This document shows positions 45,317-55,907 of a stretch of DNA of 64,000 nucleotides, one piece after another. Origin of the DNA: Solen grandis. Taxonomy: Eukaryota; Mollusca; Bivalvia; Adapedonta; Solenidae. Location of the stretch: NCBI GenBank assembly GCA_021229015.1, contig CM037794.1, positions 39,413,514 through 39,477,513 on the forward strand, written 5' to 3'. The position numbers were made by a program, and so were the translations under genes. The notes under the pieces were generated by a model. The model was not told the DNA's origin, ran no database searches, and saw only the letters and a program-made list of their open reading frames with translations. Positions within the stretch are counted from its first letter, which is position 1. Every line of letters begins with the position of its first letter.

Positions 45317-45620
45317 TACACACCGGTCTCGGTGGCCGAGTGGTTAGAGCGTCCGCCCCGGAATCGTGAGGTCATGAGTTCGATCCCCGGCCGCAACATA
45401 CCAAAGTCGTAAAAATGGTACTGCTATAGCTCCCATGCTTGGCGCTCAGCATATTAGGGTAGTTCCAGGACTGGTTGGCCCGGAGTCTGGGTGTGGTATC
45501 ATGCCACATGTCTACAGCCTAATACTGCAGTGTGGAAGCACTATATCTGTCTCAAGTCGACATCGTCTCCAAACGACTGAAATACTGTCGGTGGGACGTT
45601 AAACCCAATAAACAAACAAA
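45317..45620 (+). mobile_element. Intact tRNA-derived SINE family 1 (reference copy)
   Basis: The tRNA-like head is CGGTCTCGGTGGCCGAGTGG with A box TGGCCGAGTGG (45333-45343) and B box GAGTTCGATCC (45376-45386). The body contains CAACATACCAAAGTCG, GGTAGTTCCAGGACTGG and TGGTATCATGCCACATG. The tail reads GTGGGACGTTAAACCC then AATAAACAAACAAA. An 8-bp duplication CATTTCAG flanks it (45309-45316 and 45621-45628). It is the least decayed copy here, so likely the most recent. Confidence 0.93.
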
Positions 45621-45628
45621 CATTTCAG

Positions 45629-47089
45629 AACAAAGTCGATGAGGTGTATATGTACGTAAATCTTATCGTCTGTGCTGTTAATTTTTCATGTGTGTTTGAA
45701 CACGGGGGACTAACATAGCAACAAAAAAGAAGAAAAAAGTTTATTTCATAAGTCAATAGGCCTTAGGCCCAGGTGACAATATACATCATACATAAACAGT
45801 ACATGACTTAACATGGCAACACTACACAATACATATACATAAAACATAAAAGCTATATTTATCAATTATGGATTTTACTGGCTACCATCACGAATATTTT
45901 ATTTATGTGTTGTTGAACGAGACAAAGGAGGTTTTGTTTGTTCTATAATGCATTAGACACTCATCCCAGAACGATTCCCTAGAAACACAAATTGTCTCAG
46001 TGTCCATGCAGTCTCTTATGAATGAAAGCGAGAAACAAACATTGTGTACATTAGGCAAATTTAGAGCTGTAGGTATGAATCATTTACAATACCCACCCGG
46101 CAGGCAATATACGCACAATTGATTCTTTCGATTGTTAAAGCAATTATTTACGTGTATATGCACTACCTCAATTCTGTAGCATTTATTTTCACTTATAACA
46201 CACAGCCTGGTTGTTTAGTTATAAGTATGCTTTATTATACCTTATATCACATGTATATGTGCTAAATGTGATAAACTTGTAAACTAAACCTGTAAACTTA
46301 CTGTAAGCTTTCGACCGAAACCCACGATTACTGATTACGCTTCCCTCCATAATACATCCGTTTGTTGTTGTTGTTTTTTTTCACTGGGTCCATCCAATAT
46401 GTATTCCTTTCTCATTTTATTTTTTTTCTTCAAAATTACAATTACTTTCCCAAATATTACTTAATAATAATTTTGTTTTCAAAATTAACAGAATTTTATT
46501 TTTGTTTTTATTTGGATTATTGTGAATTTTAGGATTTAATGACCCTCAGTCCTTAGGTGCTAGGCATTATGTGTAGTTAGCCTTATAACACAGTAAGTTT
46601 TATACTTATTGCGTGTATTTAGACCTTCTCATTAAAAGCGCCCAAATCTTTTTGAAAAAATATTGTACGTATTTTTTTTTTGCACGGAGAAAGTCAATTA
46701 ACTAATTCTTATTCTTAAACTGTCTGAAAAGGATAGCATTTATTGTTTTTAATCGTTTAACATATAGCTCAGCATTAAGTAACAATCCTTTATATTATTT
46801 TTATATATCGCTAATTATATGTTACGACCAACTGTTCGACTTACCATGAACTTCATGAAAATAAATCACTTTATGTTTTGGGGAGGCGAATTTAATTAAA
46901 CCAAACAACTGATGTTCACAGAAACTAGGTAACCACATAAACGGAAACACAACAGAAATGCTAATCTCTCATTCGTGGCCATCGTTTGCTGAACATATAT
47001 AACTCGTTGTTTGAAATGAAACAAAACTCGTTAGAGCCTCCTTTCGTGCCATCCCAGTAAAAACGTTTTATTTTCAATAAAGTCGAACC
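45629..47089. other. No gene seen
   Basis: AT-rich intergenic sequence without an exon or structured repeat that I can support. Confidence 0.45.
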
Positions 47090-47360
47090 AAAATATTTTA
47101 TTTGCAATTATATTCACCGTGGCAGTACAATCATATTATCCTGGTCATGTACGTGAGAGGGTACAGTGGTCACCTGTCCAGACACATTGGTCTTCTACGG
47201 GCTTCCTGGTTTCCTCCCACAATAATGACCACATACGCCGCCACCAGAGCCATCGAGAGTGATAAATATAAGTTATGATAACTTGTATGTTATCGATGTA
47301 AAATAAATAAAGTTTAATCTTTAATATGAAAAAAAAAAAAAAAAAAAAAGAAAAAAAAAA
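47090..47360 (+). mobile_element. Probable retroposon 3' end with poly(A)
   Basis: GGCTTCCTGGTTTCCTCCCA, a motif seen in many animal SINE/LINE tails, is followed by GATGTAAAATAAATAAAG and then an A-rich run (47330-47360). No protein or tRNA head is visible. Class is inference. Confidence 0.5.
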
Positions 47361-48590
47361 GAATCCAATATTTGAATATAGAGCCTAGCAAAAACAATAA
47401 CAATCAGCAACAGTCAATAATCAATTAAATCAATATTGAAAAAATGAAATTCTTAATTGTTCGTGAATATGAATAATGCTGTAGTTAATCAAAGTAAAAT
47501 AAATAAACTTTCCTAATTTTGTTAATATTTTTTGTAATTTCACTTTGAATTGATGATACAAAGTTATGATGGAAGACAATGTGTGAAATTTTTTTCTTTC
47601 TTAAAGCGGCGTATAATGAAATAATCAATAATGACTCACAGCAGATTCTTTATTTTTTTTCAAAGTTTATTTCATTCAAACCAGAAGGTCATTGTCCCAT
47701 GTGGCATACAAAGCACCATGACAGACAGTCCGCATACATACAAATAATAATTCATTGCTGTTATACATTACAACATGTCAAACAGATAGTTGATATTATT
47801 ATTATTATCATTATTATTATTATTATTATTATTAGAGAGAGAGAGAGAGAGAGAATAAATTATTATGTAATGAATATTTTTCGTTGGAAGTATCGTCTAG
47901 GTCTTACCCAGTATATCCGTCTTATACAATGTATATCTGAAATATTTAATTAGAATATATGAAGATACTCAAAATACTCATTTTGCATATATAAAGATAT
48001 TCAATTTGAAAGTTAATGAGGATATAAAAGCAATAAATTAAGATGTAAGCCAAATGAGACTTTACAACTTAAACTTCTAAGCCAATAACAGAATTAAATC
48101 ATGGAAACAACACTATTTTTAACTTTAAAGTAAATGTATGAAAACTAGCTGAACAATATATTTATCCTCAGGGTAAAGGCGTCATCAATAAATAATGCGA
48201 GCTTCCTTATCGTTAACTTATTATTACAATCAATCAGTTAAACTTATTTGTACATACAAGGGCGTTTCCAATAATAAATACTAAGAGGTATAAACTTTTT
48301 ACGTGTATCATTATTCATATGGCATTCTAATTCAAAGTGGTACTCGTCCTCTAAAGAATTACATGCCATTTATGGGTACGCTAATTAACCGGCTGATTCC
48401 ATCGACCAGTTTCATTACAAAGTCTATGTGAAGATGTGCATAGTCGTGACATATTAGTCCTAAATCTAGTTATTTGTAAATTATCTAAGTAGGGTTGGAA
48501 TCTGACTATTGTTTGTAACTCATGTTACGATTGGATATGGATATGTTCATTGATATTTTCAATCAGGTATAAACAACAAGTACTAGTGAG
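47361..48590. other. No gene seen; ATT and GA microsatellites
   Basis: It contains (ATT)n at about 47796-47834 directly followed by (GA)n to about 47853. The 124-codon reading at 47579-47953 crosses these microsatellites and is not credible as a gene. Confidence 0.5.
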
Positions 48591-48732
48591 AATAAGAGCA
48601 TCGCATGCGGATGCCAACGCTCGTCTGTTAAAGTGTTTGAGTAACGGGCTAAATTAAAGTTTTTGCGCGACGACGACAACAACGACCCAGCGATCATAAT
48701 AGCTCGACTTGTTCTTTAAACAGACGAGCTAA
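48591..48732 (+). mobile_element. Hairpin-headed repeat family C, 142 bp
   Basis: It starts AATAAGA then the perfect stem GCATC-GCATGCG-GATGC, then CTCGTCTGTT. It ends GACCCAGCGATCATAATAGC, then AACAGACGAGCTAATAAT. A 10-bp subterminal inverted repeat CTCGTCTGTT/AACAGACGAG is perfect. GCGACGACGACAACAACGAC before the end parallels the GACGACGGACG block of family A. Confidence 0.8.
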
Positions 48733-48905
48733 TAATAAAACTGTGTGTTCTTAATATCTATTATTAGTGTGATCTCTCAAATAAATGCTTACAGTGGTTC
48801 TCAAATCACGAATAAAGACTAAAGCTAGCGTTAGGATTTCCGTGAGGTGTCTGTGTATACACAAATACTTAAAGTATTAGGTTTTTGGTATACATATATA
48901 ATCCA

Positions 48906-48951
48906 CAATTGACTGAATGACCGTTGGCGAGATGTTAAACACAAGCAAACA
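48906..48951 (+). mobile_element. SINE family 1 tail fragment
   Basis: TTGACTGAATGACCGTTGGC then GAGATGTTAAACACAAGC matches the 3' end of 45317-45620. Confidence 0.6.
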
Positions 48952-49310
48952 AAACAAATAAAAATATACAATAAACCATTAGCTAAATAGGATATGTACT
49001 ATCATTTCTTTTTTAAGTATAGAGTATTTATTTTTTTCAAATGTGACGTCATCATCATGATATTGCAGGTATAGCAGACAATACTGGAATGAGTTTCAGT
49101 GAGTTTCCTGTAATTTTGCACACACATAATGTAGACTATAACTAAGGAAAATAAGAATTTAACAAAACATCAAACAAAATAAACAGCTTCTAAATACTTT
49201 AAGAACATATCAAAATAACATTTTTTTTTCACAATTTGTAAATAATAATAATATTGTATTCTTTCAATTGCAATGTGTAGTCAGTAGACTCAAACTCCCT
49301 TAGACACTGA

Positions 49311-49316
49311 TTTATT
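49311..49316 (-). terminator. Poly(A) signal of the fucosyltransferase gene
   Basis: AATAAA on the minus strand, about 60 nt beyond the stop at 49376. Confidence 0.55.
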
Positions 49317-49375
49317 TTGAAATTTAAATGGATGTTTTTTGTTGTTGTTTTTTTCTCAGTTTTTTTTTCAGGATT

Positions 49376-50000
49376 TCACACTAAATCCTTTGGTTCCCAG
49401 CACGTTTTGCTAAGTATGTGCCCTTTAATGTCTGCGTAGGTATTCCTGTTTGATTCAAGTTTGTTCAGTTTCTTGCACAATGAACAATAGCTTATCAAGT
49501 CTTCTTCTAGAACTGTTTGAGAAACAAACTTGTCCTTCTTCTTTAAGTATTTAGTATACAAGGCTTCGTTGGATCCTACTTTTTTCATGTATTCAGCAAG
49601 GGACGATACTGTTGGGAAATCAGCAGTATTTATAAAGGTTCCATTTGGAAACCTTCGGTTGTAATCCGCCCCTCCGCGAACCACAACTATAATGTCATTT
49701 TGAAAATATCTGAAGATTTTTTCAGTTACATAATCTTTACACAAGTTGTTCTCAAAACCAAGGTAAAACTTGTACTGTTTATTAATCAAATTGGTAAATT
49801 TTTGTTTGCTTAGCGTAGCATTACCACATTTACCAAATATATCTACAGCGAGTCCATGATTTTGCAATAATTTGACAAATTCCTCTCGTCTACTCCCTGT
49901 TTTACAGTTGCTTACTGCCCATGTCGCCATCTTTGTTTTCTTCCGAAATATATCTGTGTAATTTCTTCGGAGATGATCGGTCCTTTCCGTAATTCGTCCG
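49376..50000 (-). CDS. Alpha-1,3-fucosyltransferase (GT10), C-terminal part, 5' end in assembly gap
   Basis: GT10 enzymes are Golgi type II membrane proteins that transfer fucose from GDP-fucose to N-acetylglucosamine of glycans. The frame is open from the gap edge at 50000 to TGA 49376-49378, about 207 residues. The ATG at 49930 is internal: upstream in-frame codons read TERTDHLRRNYTDIFRKKTK, normal GT10 sequence. Visible blocks: ATWAVSNC..SRREEFVKLL (donor-site start), VDIFGKCG, then the family signature FYLGFENNLCKDYVTEKIFR, VVVRGGADYNRRFPNGTFIN, FPTVSSLAEYMKKVG and a C-terminal YCSLCKKL Cys pair. The cytoplasmic tail, membrane anchor, stem and first half of the catalytic domain are missing. 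No intron in this part. Family is certain; linkage specificity and which paralogue are not. Confidence 0.93.
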
Positions 50001-50100
50001 NNNNNNNNNNNNNNNNNNNNNNNNNNNNNNNNNNNNNNNNNNNNNNNNNNNNNNNNNNNNNNNNNNNNNNNNNNNNNNNNNNNNNNNNNNNNNNNNNNNN
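50001..50100. other. Assembly gap, 100 N
   Basis: Exactly 100 N, which is the usual placeholder for unknown size. It interrupts the fucosyltransferase frame. The 84 bp beyond it (50101-50184) are open in two minus-strand frames, so their relation to the gene cannot be decided. Confidence 0.98.
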
Positions 50101-50314
50101 AAATTCAATTTTAAAAACTGTCTCCAGAAAACAAAATCCAGCCGCTGGTTTAGACAGGTTCTTTCGATAAAGCAATAAATTCAAGATGTGGTACTGTTAC
50201 AAACATTTGAATACATCAGCATCATTTCCAAGACAACCAGAGAAGAAATATTCATGATTTTTTTTCATCTAGAAAGAAATTTTAAATGATGATGCATATC
50301 ACAAATAAATCTAC

Positions 50315-50419
50315 CTTCCCCACCATCTGGAGGGTATTCAAAACACTTACTGACAAATGGCCACTTGGCTGATGAAGTCTTTGTAATCTTATTAACTGTA
50401 TTATCAACAATCTTTGATA
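50315..50419 (-). CDS. Candidate internal exon, unidentified
   Basis: Minus-strand segment of 105 nt between AAAG|TA and GAAG|GTAGAT, open in one frame: KIVDNTVNKITKTSSAKWPF then VSKCFEYPPDGGE. The frame stays open upstream to about 50475 (NLFYLYDFLLKKLKVS). The amino-acid composition looks like a real globular protein and the donor is fair, but the acceptor pyrimidine tract is weak. It lies upstream of the fucosyltransferase on the same strand and could be its exon or an unrelated gene. I recognise no family. Confidence 0.35.
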
Positions 50420-50544
50420 CTTTTAGTTTTTTCAAGAGAAAGTCATACAGATAGAAAAGATTATTTCAAAATATCTTCTTGTAAATTAATGTTTCAGTCA
50501 TTTATAGACTATAACTACATTAGCTAGCCCCTGTGCAATATTAC

Positions 50545-50822
50545 CTGTGGACAAAGGAAGATAACACAGTCACATTATCCAGACACCAGGCTAACCAGTC
50601 TTGAAACTAGCCTTCATGTATGTTGTACATCAAAACACCAAGTAACAGTACCAATACTTTTAACTTTGATATGTCAAGGCATAATATCTGACCCACAACC
50701 CCCACACCCAAGGCATGGTATCAGACCCACAACCCCCACACTTAAGGCATGGTATCAGACCCAAAACCCCCCCCACAACCCCCACGCCCCAGGCAGATGC
50801 TCTAAACAATTAGCCATGGGGA
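50545..50822 (-). mobile_element. SINE family 1, inverted, with triplicated B-box block
   Basis: On the plus strand it reads CACAGTCACATTATCCAGAC, then ACCAGGCTAACCAGTC, as in inverted SINE 1. Three tandem units of about 38 bp then follow (ATCTGACCCACAACCCCCAC then CCAAGGCATGGT, 50681-50795). The unit covers the tRNA-like B-box complement. The degenerate head follows (AGATGCTCTAAACAATTAGC). Confidence 0.65.
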
Positions 50823-51077
50823 AAATCGTTATATTCCTGACATCCCCAGCTGCTACGCAGTATTTTCAAATTGCCTTATAATAAATGCAAAATTTTGGAC
50901 ACCTTGAATACCAACTGTTTTAAAAAAGGACAACCAACACTTAATTGTGATCATAAAATTTGTTGTTGTTAAACCCTAAGACAAACAGCAAATGTGTTTC
51001 CCATGCCAGTGAACACAGTTTAAAGAACTGTGAATGACATAAAATCCTAGAAAACATCCTGAAAACTCTATTTTATA

Positions 51078-52595
51078 ACAAGAGCTGTCAGAGGACAGCA
51101 CGCTCGACTATTCAAAATGCTTGTTGGTAAATCAAATGAAATCTATTTCAATTCTTGCCCTTCACATACCCTGTACATAATAATAGTCAAAAATGATATA
51201 CCTTGATAGTCTGATACCCCTTAATATTTTTATTAAGTCTAAAATCAATCCCATGCCTAGTTACTGAGACATAAGCACAATAACACTGTGCATGCAAAAC
51301 TAGAACCAAAAATCCAAGTTAGAGAAGGGCCATAATTTACATAAAATTCAGTCCAAAAGTTATCCTCCTTGGTTTACTGATGCCCCTGAAGACACTTCTT
51401 AACTTTCTAGTCAATTCCACAAGCAATTTCTGAGATATAAGCTGGATAGTAGCTTGAATGCAAAAATTTCACCAAAATTCTAAGTTAAAAGGGGGCCATA
51501 ATTTTCAATACATTCCATCAAGTGATATCTTCCTTTATAGTATGATACCCCTAAACATATTAAAGGTGTTTCAAATCAATCCCATGCCTGGACTTTGAGA
51601 TATAAGCATGAAAGTACCTTGCATGCAAAACTTTAACCAAAATTTCTAAGTTAAAAAAGGGGCATAATTGTAAATATTCCATCAAAAGTTATCTATTGAA
51701 GTATGATACCCCTAAATGTATTAAAGATGTTTCAAATCAATCCCATGCCTGGATACTGAGATATTAGCATGAAAGTACCTTGCATGCAAAACTTTAACCA
51801 AAATTTCTAAGTTAAAAAGGGGCCATAATTTGTAACATATTCTATCAAAAGTTATCTATGATGAAAGTATGATACCCCTAAACATATTAAAGATGTTTCA
51901 AATCAATCCCATGCCTGAATACTGAGATATTAGCATGAAAGTACCTTGCATGCAAAACTTTAACCAAAAATTCTAAGTTAAAAAGGGGCCATAATTTGTA
52001 ACATATTCTATCAAGAGTTATCTACCATGAAAGAATGATATCCCTAAACATATTAAAGATGTTTCAAATCAATCCCATGCCTGGATACTGAGATATAAGC
52101 ATGAGAGTATCTTGCATGCAAAACTTTAACCAAAATTTCTAAATTAACAAGGGGCCATAATTTGTAATATATTCCATCAAGAGTTATCTACCTTGGTTGT
52201 CTGATGCCCCTAAACATATCTGTAAACTTTCAAGTCAATACCATGAATGGTTATTGAGATACAAACTGGATAGTAGCTTGCATGCAAAACTTTAATCAAA
52301 TTTTCTAATGCATGCAAAACTTTAACCAAATTTTCTATTGCATGCAAAACTTAATCCAAAATTTTTAAGTAAAAAAGCGACCATAATTCATATTAAATTC
52401 AGTCAAGAGTTTTCTACCTTGGTTATCTGATGCCCCTGAACATATTTATAAAATTTCCAGTCAATACCATAAATGGTTATTGAGATATAAGACTGATAGT
52501 AACTTGCATGCAAAACTTTAACCAAAAGCTGCAACGCCAACGCCGACGCCAGGGCGACTACAATAGCTCTCATATTCCTCGAATAGTCAAGCTAA
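51078..52595 (+). mobile_element. Hairpin-headed repeat family B with tandem core
   Basis: The head is ACAAGAG, the hairpin CTGTC-AGAG-GACAG, then CACGCTCGACTATTC. The end is CTACAATAGCTCTCAT, then CTCGAATAGTCAAGCTAAAAA. The subterminal inverted repeat GACTATTC/GAATAGTC is perfect. The core has units of about 161-167 bp (GATACCCCTAAACATATTAA near 51544, 51705, 51871, 52038), with GCATGCAAAACTTTAACC and GGGGCCATAATTTG. CGCCAACGCCGACGCCAGGG precedes the 3' end. Confidence 0.88.
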
Positions 52596-53099
52596 AAAAG
52601 CTTTCCATTTGACTGCAGATCCAAAACTAAAGAAAATAACACCCAATATGTTTTATGAGTAAATTTATATTTTTTCATTTACAAGAAGGTCCTAAGCCGG
52701 ACCTGAGGCCTGAAAAACTTAACTTCCTATATCACAATTTGTCGTGAAACTGTCAAGCAAAATTGAAAAGTAATCAATATGAAGAGAAAATCTCAAGACA
52801 CTACCATAAATAAAACATTGTCTCCTGGCCACTTCTTGAATTTAAGTTCTCATACTTTCTGTGGAATATTTTCATCTCATTTCTTTGAACTAGGACACTG
52901 TCCTTTGATTAAATTCTAAATATATACTTTAGATCTCTATTTTTTATTATAAAGCAGACAATGTCCCTTCAATCAATCCATATATAATTATATACCTTAA
53001 TATCCCTGTTTTTCATAAAAAAAAACAAAAAACATAGGTGTGGATAAGATTGTGTCTACAGATAGACTGGTAAACAAGCCGATTCCAGTATACACACCT

Positions 53100-53341
53100 T
53101 TAACCCTTTCCCTCATAGAGGATACCATGAAAAGACCTATGCGAACAGCATAAAACCAGATCAGCCTGCGAGTAACTTGCAGGCTGATCAGGTTTTATGC
53201 TGTTTGCTGCTCCTCAGTGGTCTGGAAATGAGGACCGTATAATTAAATTTGCTAAGGTTTAAATGTGGTTTTCTGCAGATCAGTCTTTATGTGGTACCTA
53301 TTGAGTGCGTCAAAATGAGTCTATATGAGGGAAAGGGTTAA
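53100..53341 (+). mobile_element. piggyBac-type MITE, copy 8
   Basis: TTAA ends, CCCTTTCCCTCATAGAGG start, ATGAGGGAAAGGG end. The central palindrome has one unpaired change (CTGCGAGTAACTTGCAG). Confidence 0.92.
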
Positions 53342-53479
53342 CTTTGTGATGGAGGGGGTAAGGAATAATACAGAAACTGGGGTACATTGGCTTCAGCATT
53401 ATAATGGTGAGTATAGAAATAGATCTTACTGAGTGGTTAATCACCCTACTAGATTTATATGGTAAACAAAGTGTATAAT

Positions 53480-54655
53480 TTATGAATGTATTAAAATTTT
53501 GTATGATATGTCACATAGAGTACATGAATGTATTAAGACTTTGTATGATATGTCACATAGAGTACATGAATGTATTAAGACTTTGTATAATATGTCAAAT
53601 AGAGTACATGAATGTATTAAGACTTTGTATGATATGTCACATAGAGTACATGAATGTATTAAGACTTTGTATAATATGTCAAATAGAGTACATGAATGTA
53701 TTAAGACTTTGTATGATATGTCACGTAGAGTACATGAATGTATTAAGACTTTGTATGATATGTCACGTAGAGTACATGAATGTATTAAGACTTTGTATAA
53801 TATGTCAAATAGAGTACATGAATGTATTAAGACTTTGTATAATATGTCACATAGAGTACATGAATGTATTAAGACTTTGTATGATATGCCACATAGAGTA
53901 CATGAATGTATTAAGACTTTGTATAATATGTCAAATAGAGTACATGAATGTATTAAGACTTTGTATGATATGTCAAATAGAGTACATGAATGTATTAAGA
54001 CTTTGTATGATATGTCACATAGAGTACATGAATGTATTAAGACTTTGTATAATATGTCAAATAGAGTACATGAATGTATTAAGACTTTGTATGATAAAAT
54101 AGTACATGAATGTATTAAGACTTTGTATGATATGTCACATAGAGTACATGAATGTATTAAGACTTTGTATAATATGTCAAATAGAGTACATGAATGTATT
54201 AAGACTTTGTATGATATGTCACATAGAGTACATGAATGTATTAAGACTTTGTATGATATGTCACATAGAGTACATGAATGTATTAAGACTTTGTATGATA
54301 TGTCACATAGAGTACATGAATGTATTAAGACTTTGTATGATATGCCACATAGAGTACATGAATGTATTAAGACTTTGTCACAAAGAGTACATGAATGTAT
54401 TAAGACTTTGTATGATATGTCATGTAGAGTACATGAATGTATTAAGACTTTGTATGATATGTCACATAGAGTACATGAATGTATTAAGACTTTGTATGAT
54501 ATGTCACGCAGAGTACATGAATGAATTAAGATTTTGTTTGTCATGTAGAGTACATGAATGTATTGAAACTTTGTATGATATGTCACATAGAGTACTTGGA
54601 TGTATTAAGACTTTGTATAATATGTCACATAGAGAACATGAATGTATGAAGACTT
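53480..54655. repeat. 42-bp satellite array, about 27 units
   Basis: The unit TACATGAATGTATTAAGACT then TTGTATGATATGTCACATAG-AG repeats with period 42. Common variants are ATAATATGTCAAAT and TCACGTAG. Because 42 is divisible by 3 and the unit lacks stops in several frames, both strands show long spurious ORFs (up to 368 codons). A shortened unit near 54374 and a broken one near 54091 shift frames. It is not a gene. Confidence 0.97.
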
Positions 54656-54659
54656 GACA

Positions 54660-55681
54660 ATATACATTTACTTTTTAATCACTGTGCAACAAAACCTTTG
54701 TTTCAAGGTACTGATGCTTCAACAATGTTGTCAATCCTGGAACAAATCACAGCCATTTCAACCATATCCCAGTTAAGAACAAGATCAGCCTGAAAGTCAC
54801 TCACAAACTGATTAGGATTATCATATTTCTCTACTCCTCAGCTGACCATGGACATGAACAGTTCTAGATATTTGATTCCTGACACTCATGTTGTCAAAAT
54901 TCAACATATAACCTTGACTCAATTATCAATAAAAGTCAGTAAAAACAAACTTGCAGGCTATTTCTTTTTATTAACCCTTACAATGCTATGAGTATTGGTG
55001 ACTGCCTCAGTGACTATTGCAGACCAAGATCAGCCTGCACATCCATGCAGTGCACTGTTCACTATTCAGTCCATAAATCTTTAGCAAGCAACCCCATTAA
55101 CAACTAATGGTACATTCCAAAATGAAGAAAGGTTAAGTCCACTTAAGAAATTTAGCAAGGCAAGATTAAAGGAAACACTGAATACAGCTCTAGTCTGTAA
55201 ATGACCAACATCTGGATCTATAGTAACATGATAAGAGCACAAGACACAGTCATACCTAATTCCCTATACAGCACTAAAAGATCTCACAAAACTGACGACT
55301 GTTTACAGGGAGTGGGTGTAAAGCTTTGTAAATGTTTGTAAGGAGAGAAAAAACATCTTCATATCACACTATTCCAACATCTATCCACAATGTACACAGA
55401 GAATAAATGAGTTAATGTAGATAGTAATGCTTTTTTATTCCTTTTAAATACAAAATGCATCACACTTAGCATATATGTGAAAATACACCAAATTTTGTCT
55501 GATGTTTTCCTATGACCACACCATGCATTAGTTTTACACAATCATACCTGACACATCTCTAATATAATCATTTGAGACAATTGTGAATATATCTTGCATG
55601 GAAAATTTTTATAACATTACTTATATTTCTGAGTTCAATCAGTTTCCTCATTTTATGTTGACTGTTTATCGAACATTAGAA
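54660..55681. other. No gene seen
   Basis: Diverged sequence. AAGATCAGCCTGAAAGTCAC at 54781-54800 weakly resembles the piggyBac-type MITE interior, as does GACCAAGATCAGCCTGCAC at 55022-55040. No exon is supported. Confidence 0.4.
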
Positions 55682-55797
55682 ACAAGAGTGTTCTCTGGAA
55701 CACATGTGTTATCTGCTGAAGCATGAAGGAAAAGTGTTAGAGACAGACAGATGATGGAAAAGTGTGTCACCTCTGCTTACAGCAGGTGACACAAAAA
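55682..55797 (+). mobile_element. Hairpin-headed repeat family D, complete 116-bp copy
   Basis: It starts ACAAGAG, the hairpin TGTTC-TCTG-GAACA, then CATGTGTTATCTGCTGAAG. It ends GTGTGTCACCTCTGCTTACA, then GCAGGTGACACAAAAAG. The middle contains AGAGACAGACAGATGATGG. This is the best-preserved minimal copy of family D in the window. Confidence 0.82.
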
Positions 55798-55907
55798 GCA
55801 GACATCCTCAAAATTGATGTTGTTAGAAGTAAGGGCCTTTAATTCTAATAGAACTCCCTAGTACATTTCAAACCAAGAACCTCATAAGGCCTTGTCTGAT
55901 TGTTTCT

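Noticed and set aside
45322..45395. Possible functional tRNA-Leu/Ser gene
   Set aside because: A and B boxes are present, but the acceptor and anticodon arms do not close properly, the sequence continues into a SINE body with a CAAACAAAC tail, and it has target duplications.
47579..47953. 124-codon ORF
   Set aside because: It crosses (ATT)n and (GA)n microsatellites (poly-Ile, then RERERER), a low-complexity artefact.
49902..50184. ORFs spanning the N-run as complete proteins
   Set aside because: They are bridged through 100 N of unknown real length and use a frame different from the fucosyltransferase.
53480..54586. ORFs of 368, 341, 206 and 183 codons on both strands
   Set aside because: They are readings of a 42-bp satellite whose unit length is a multiple of three. 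The same DNA is open on both strands and there is no start, splice or domain context.
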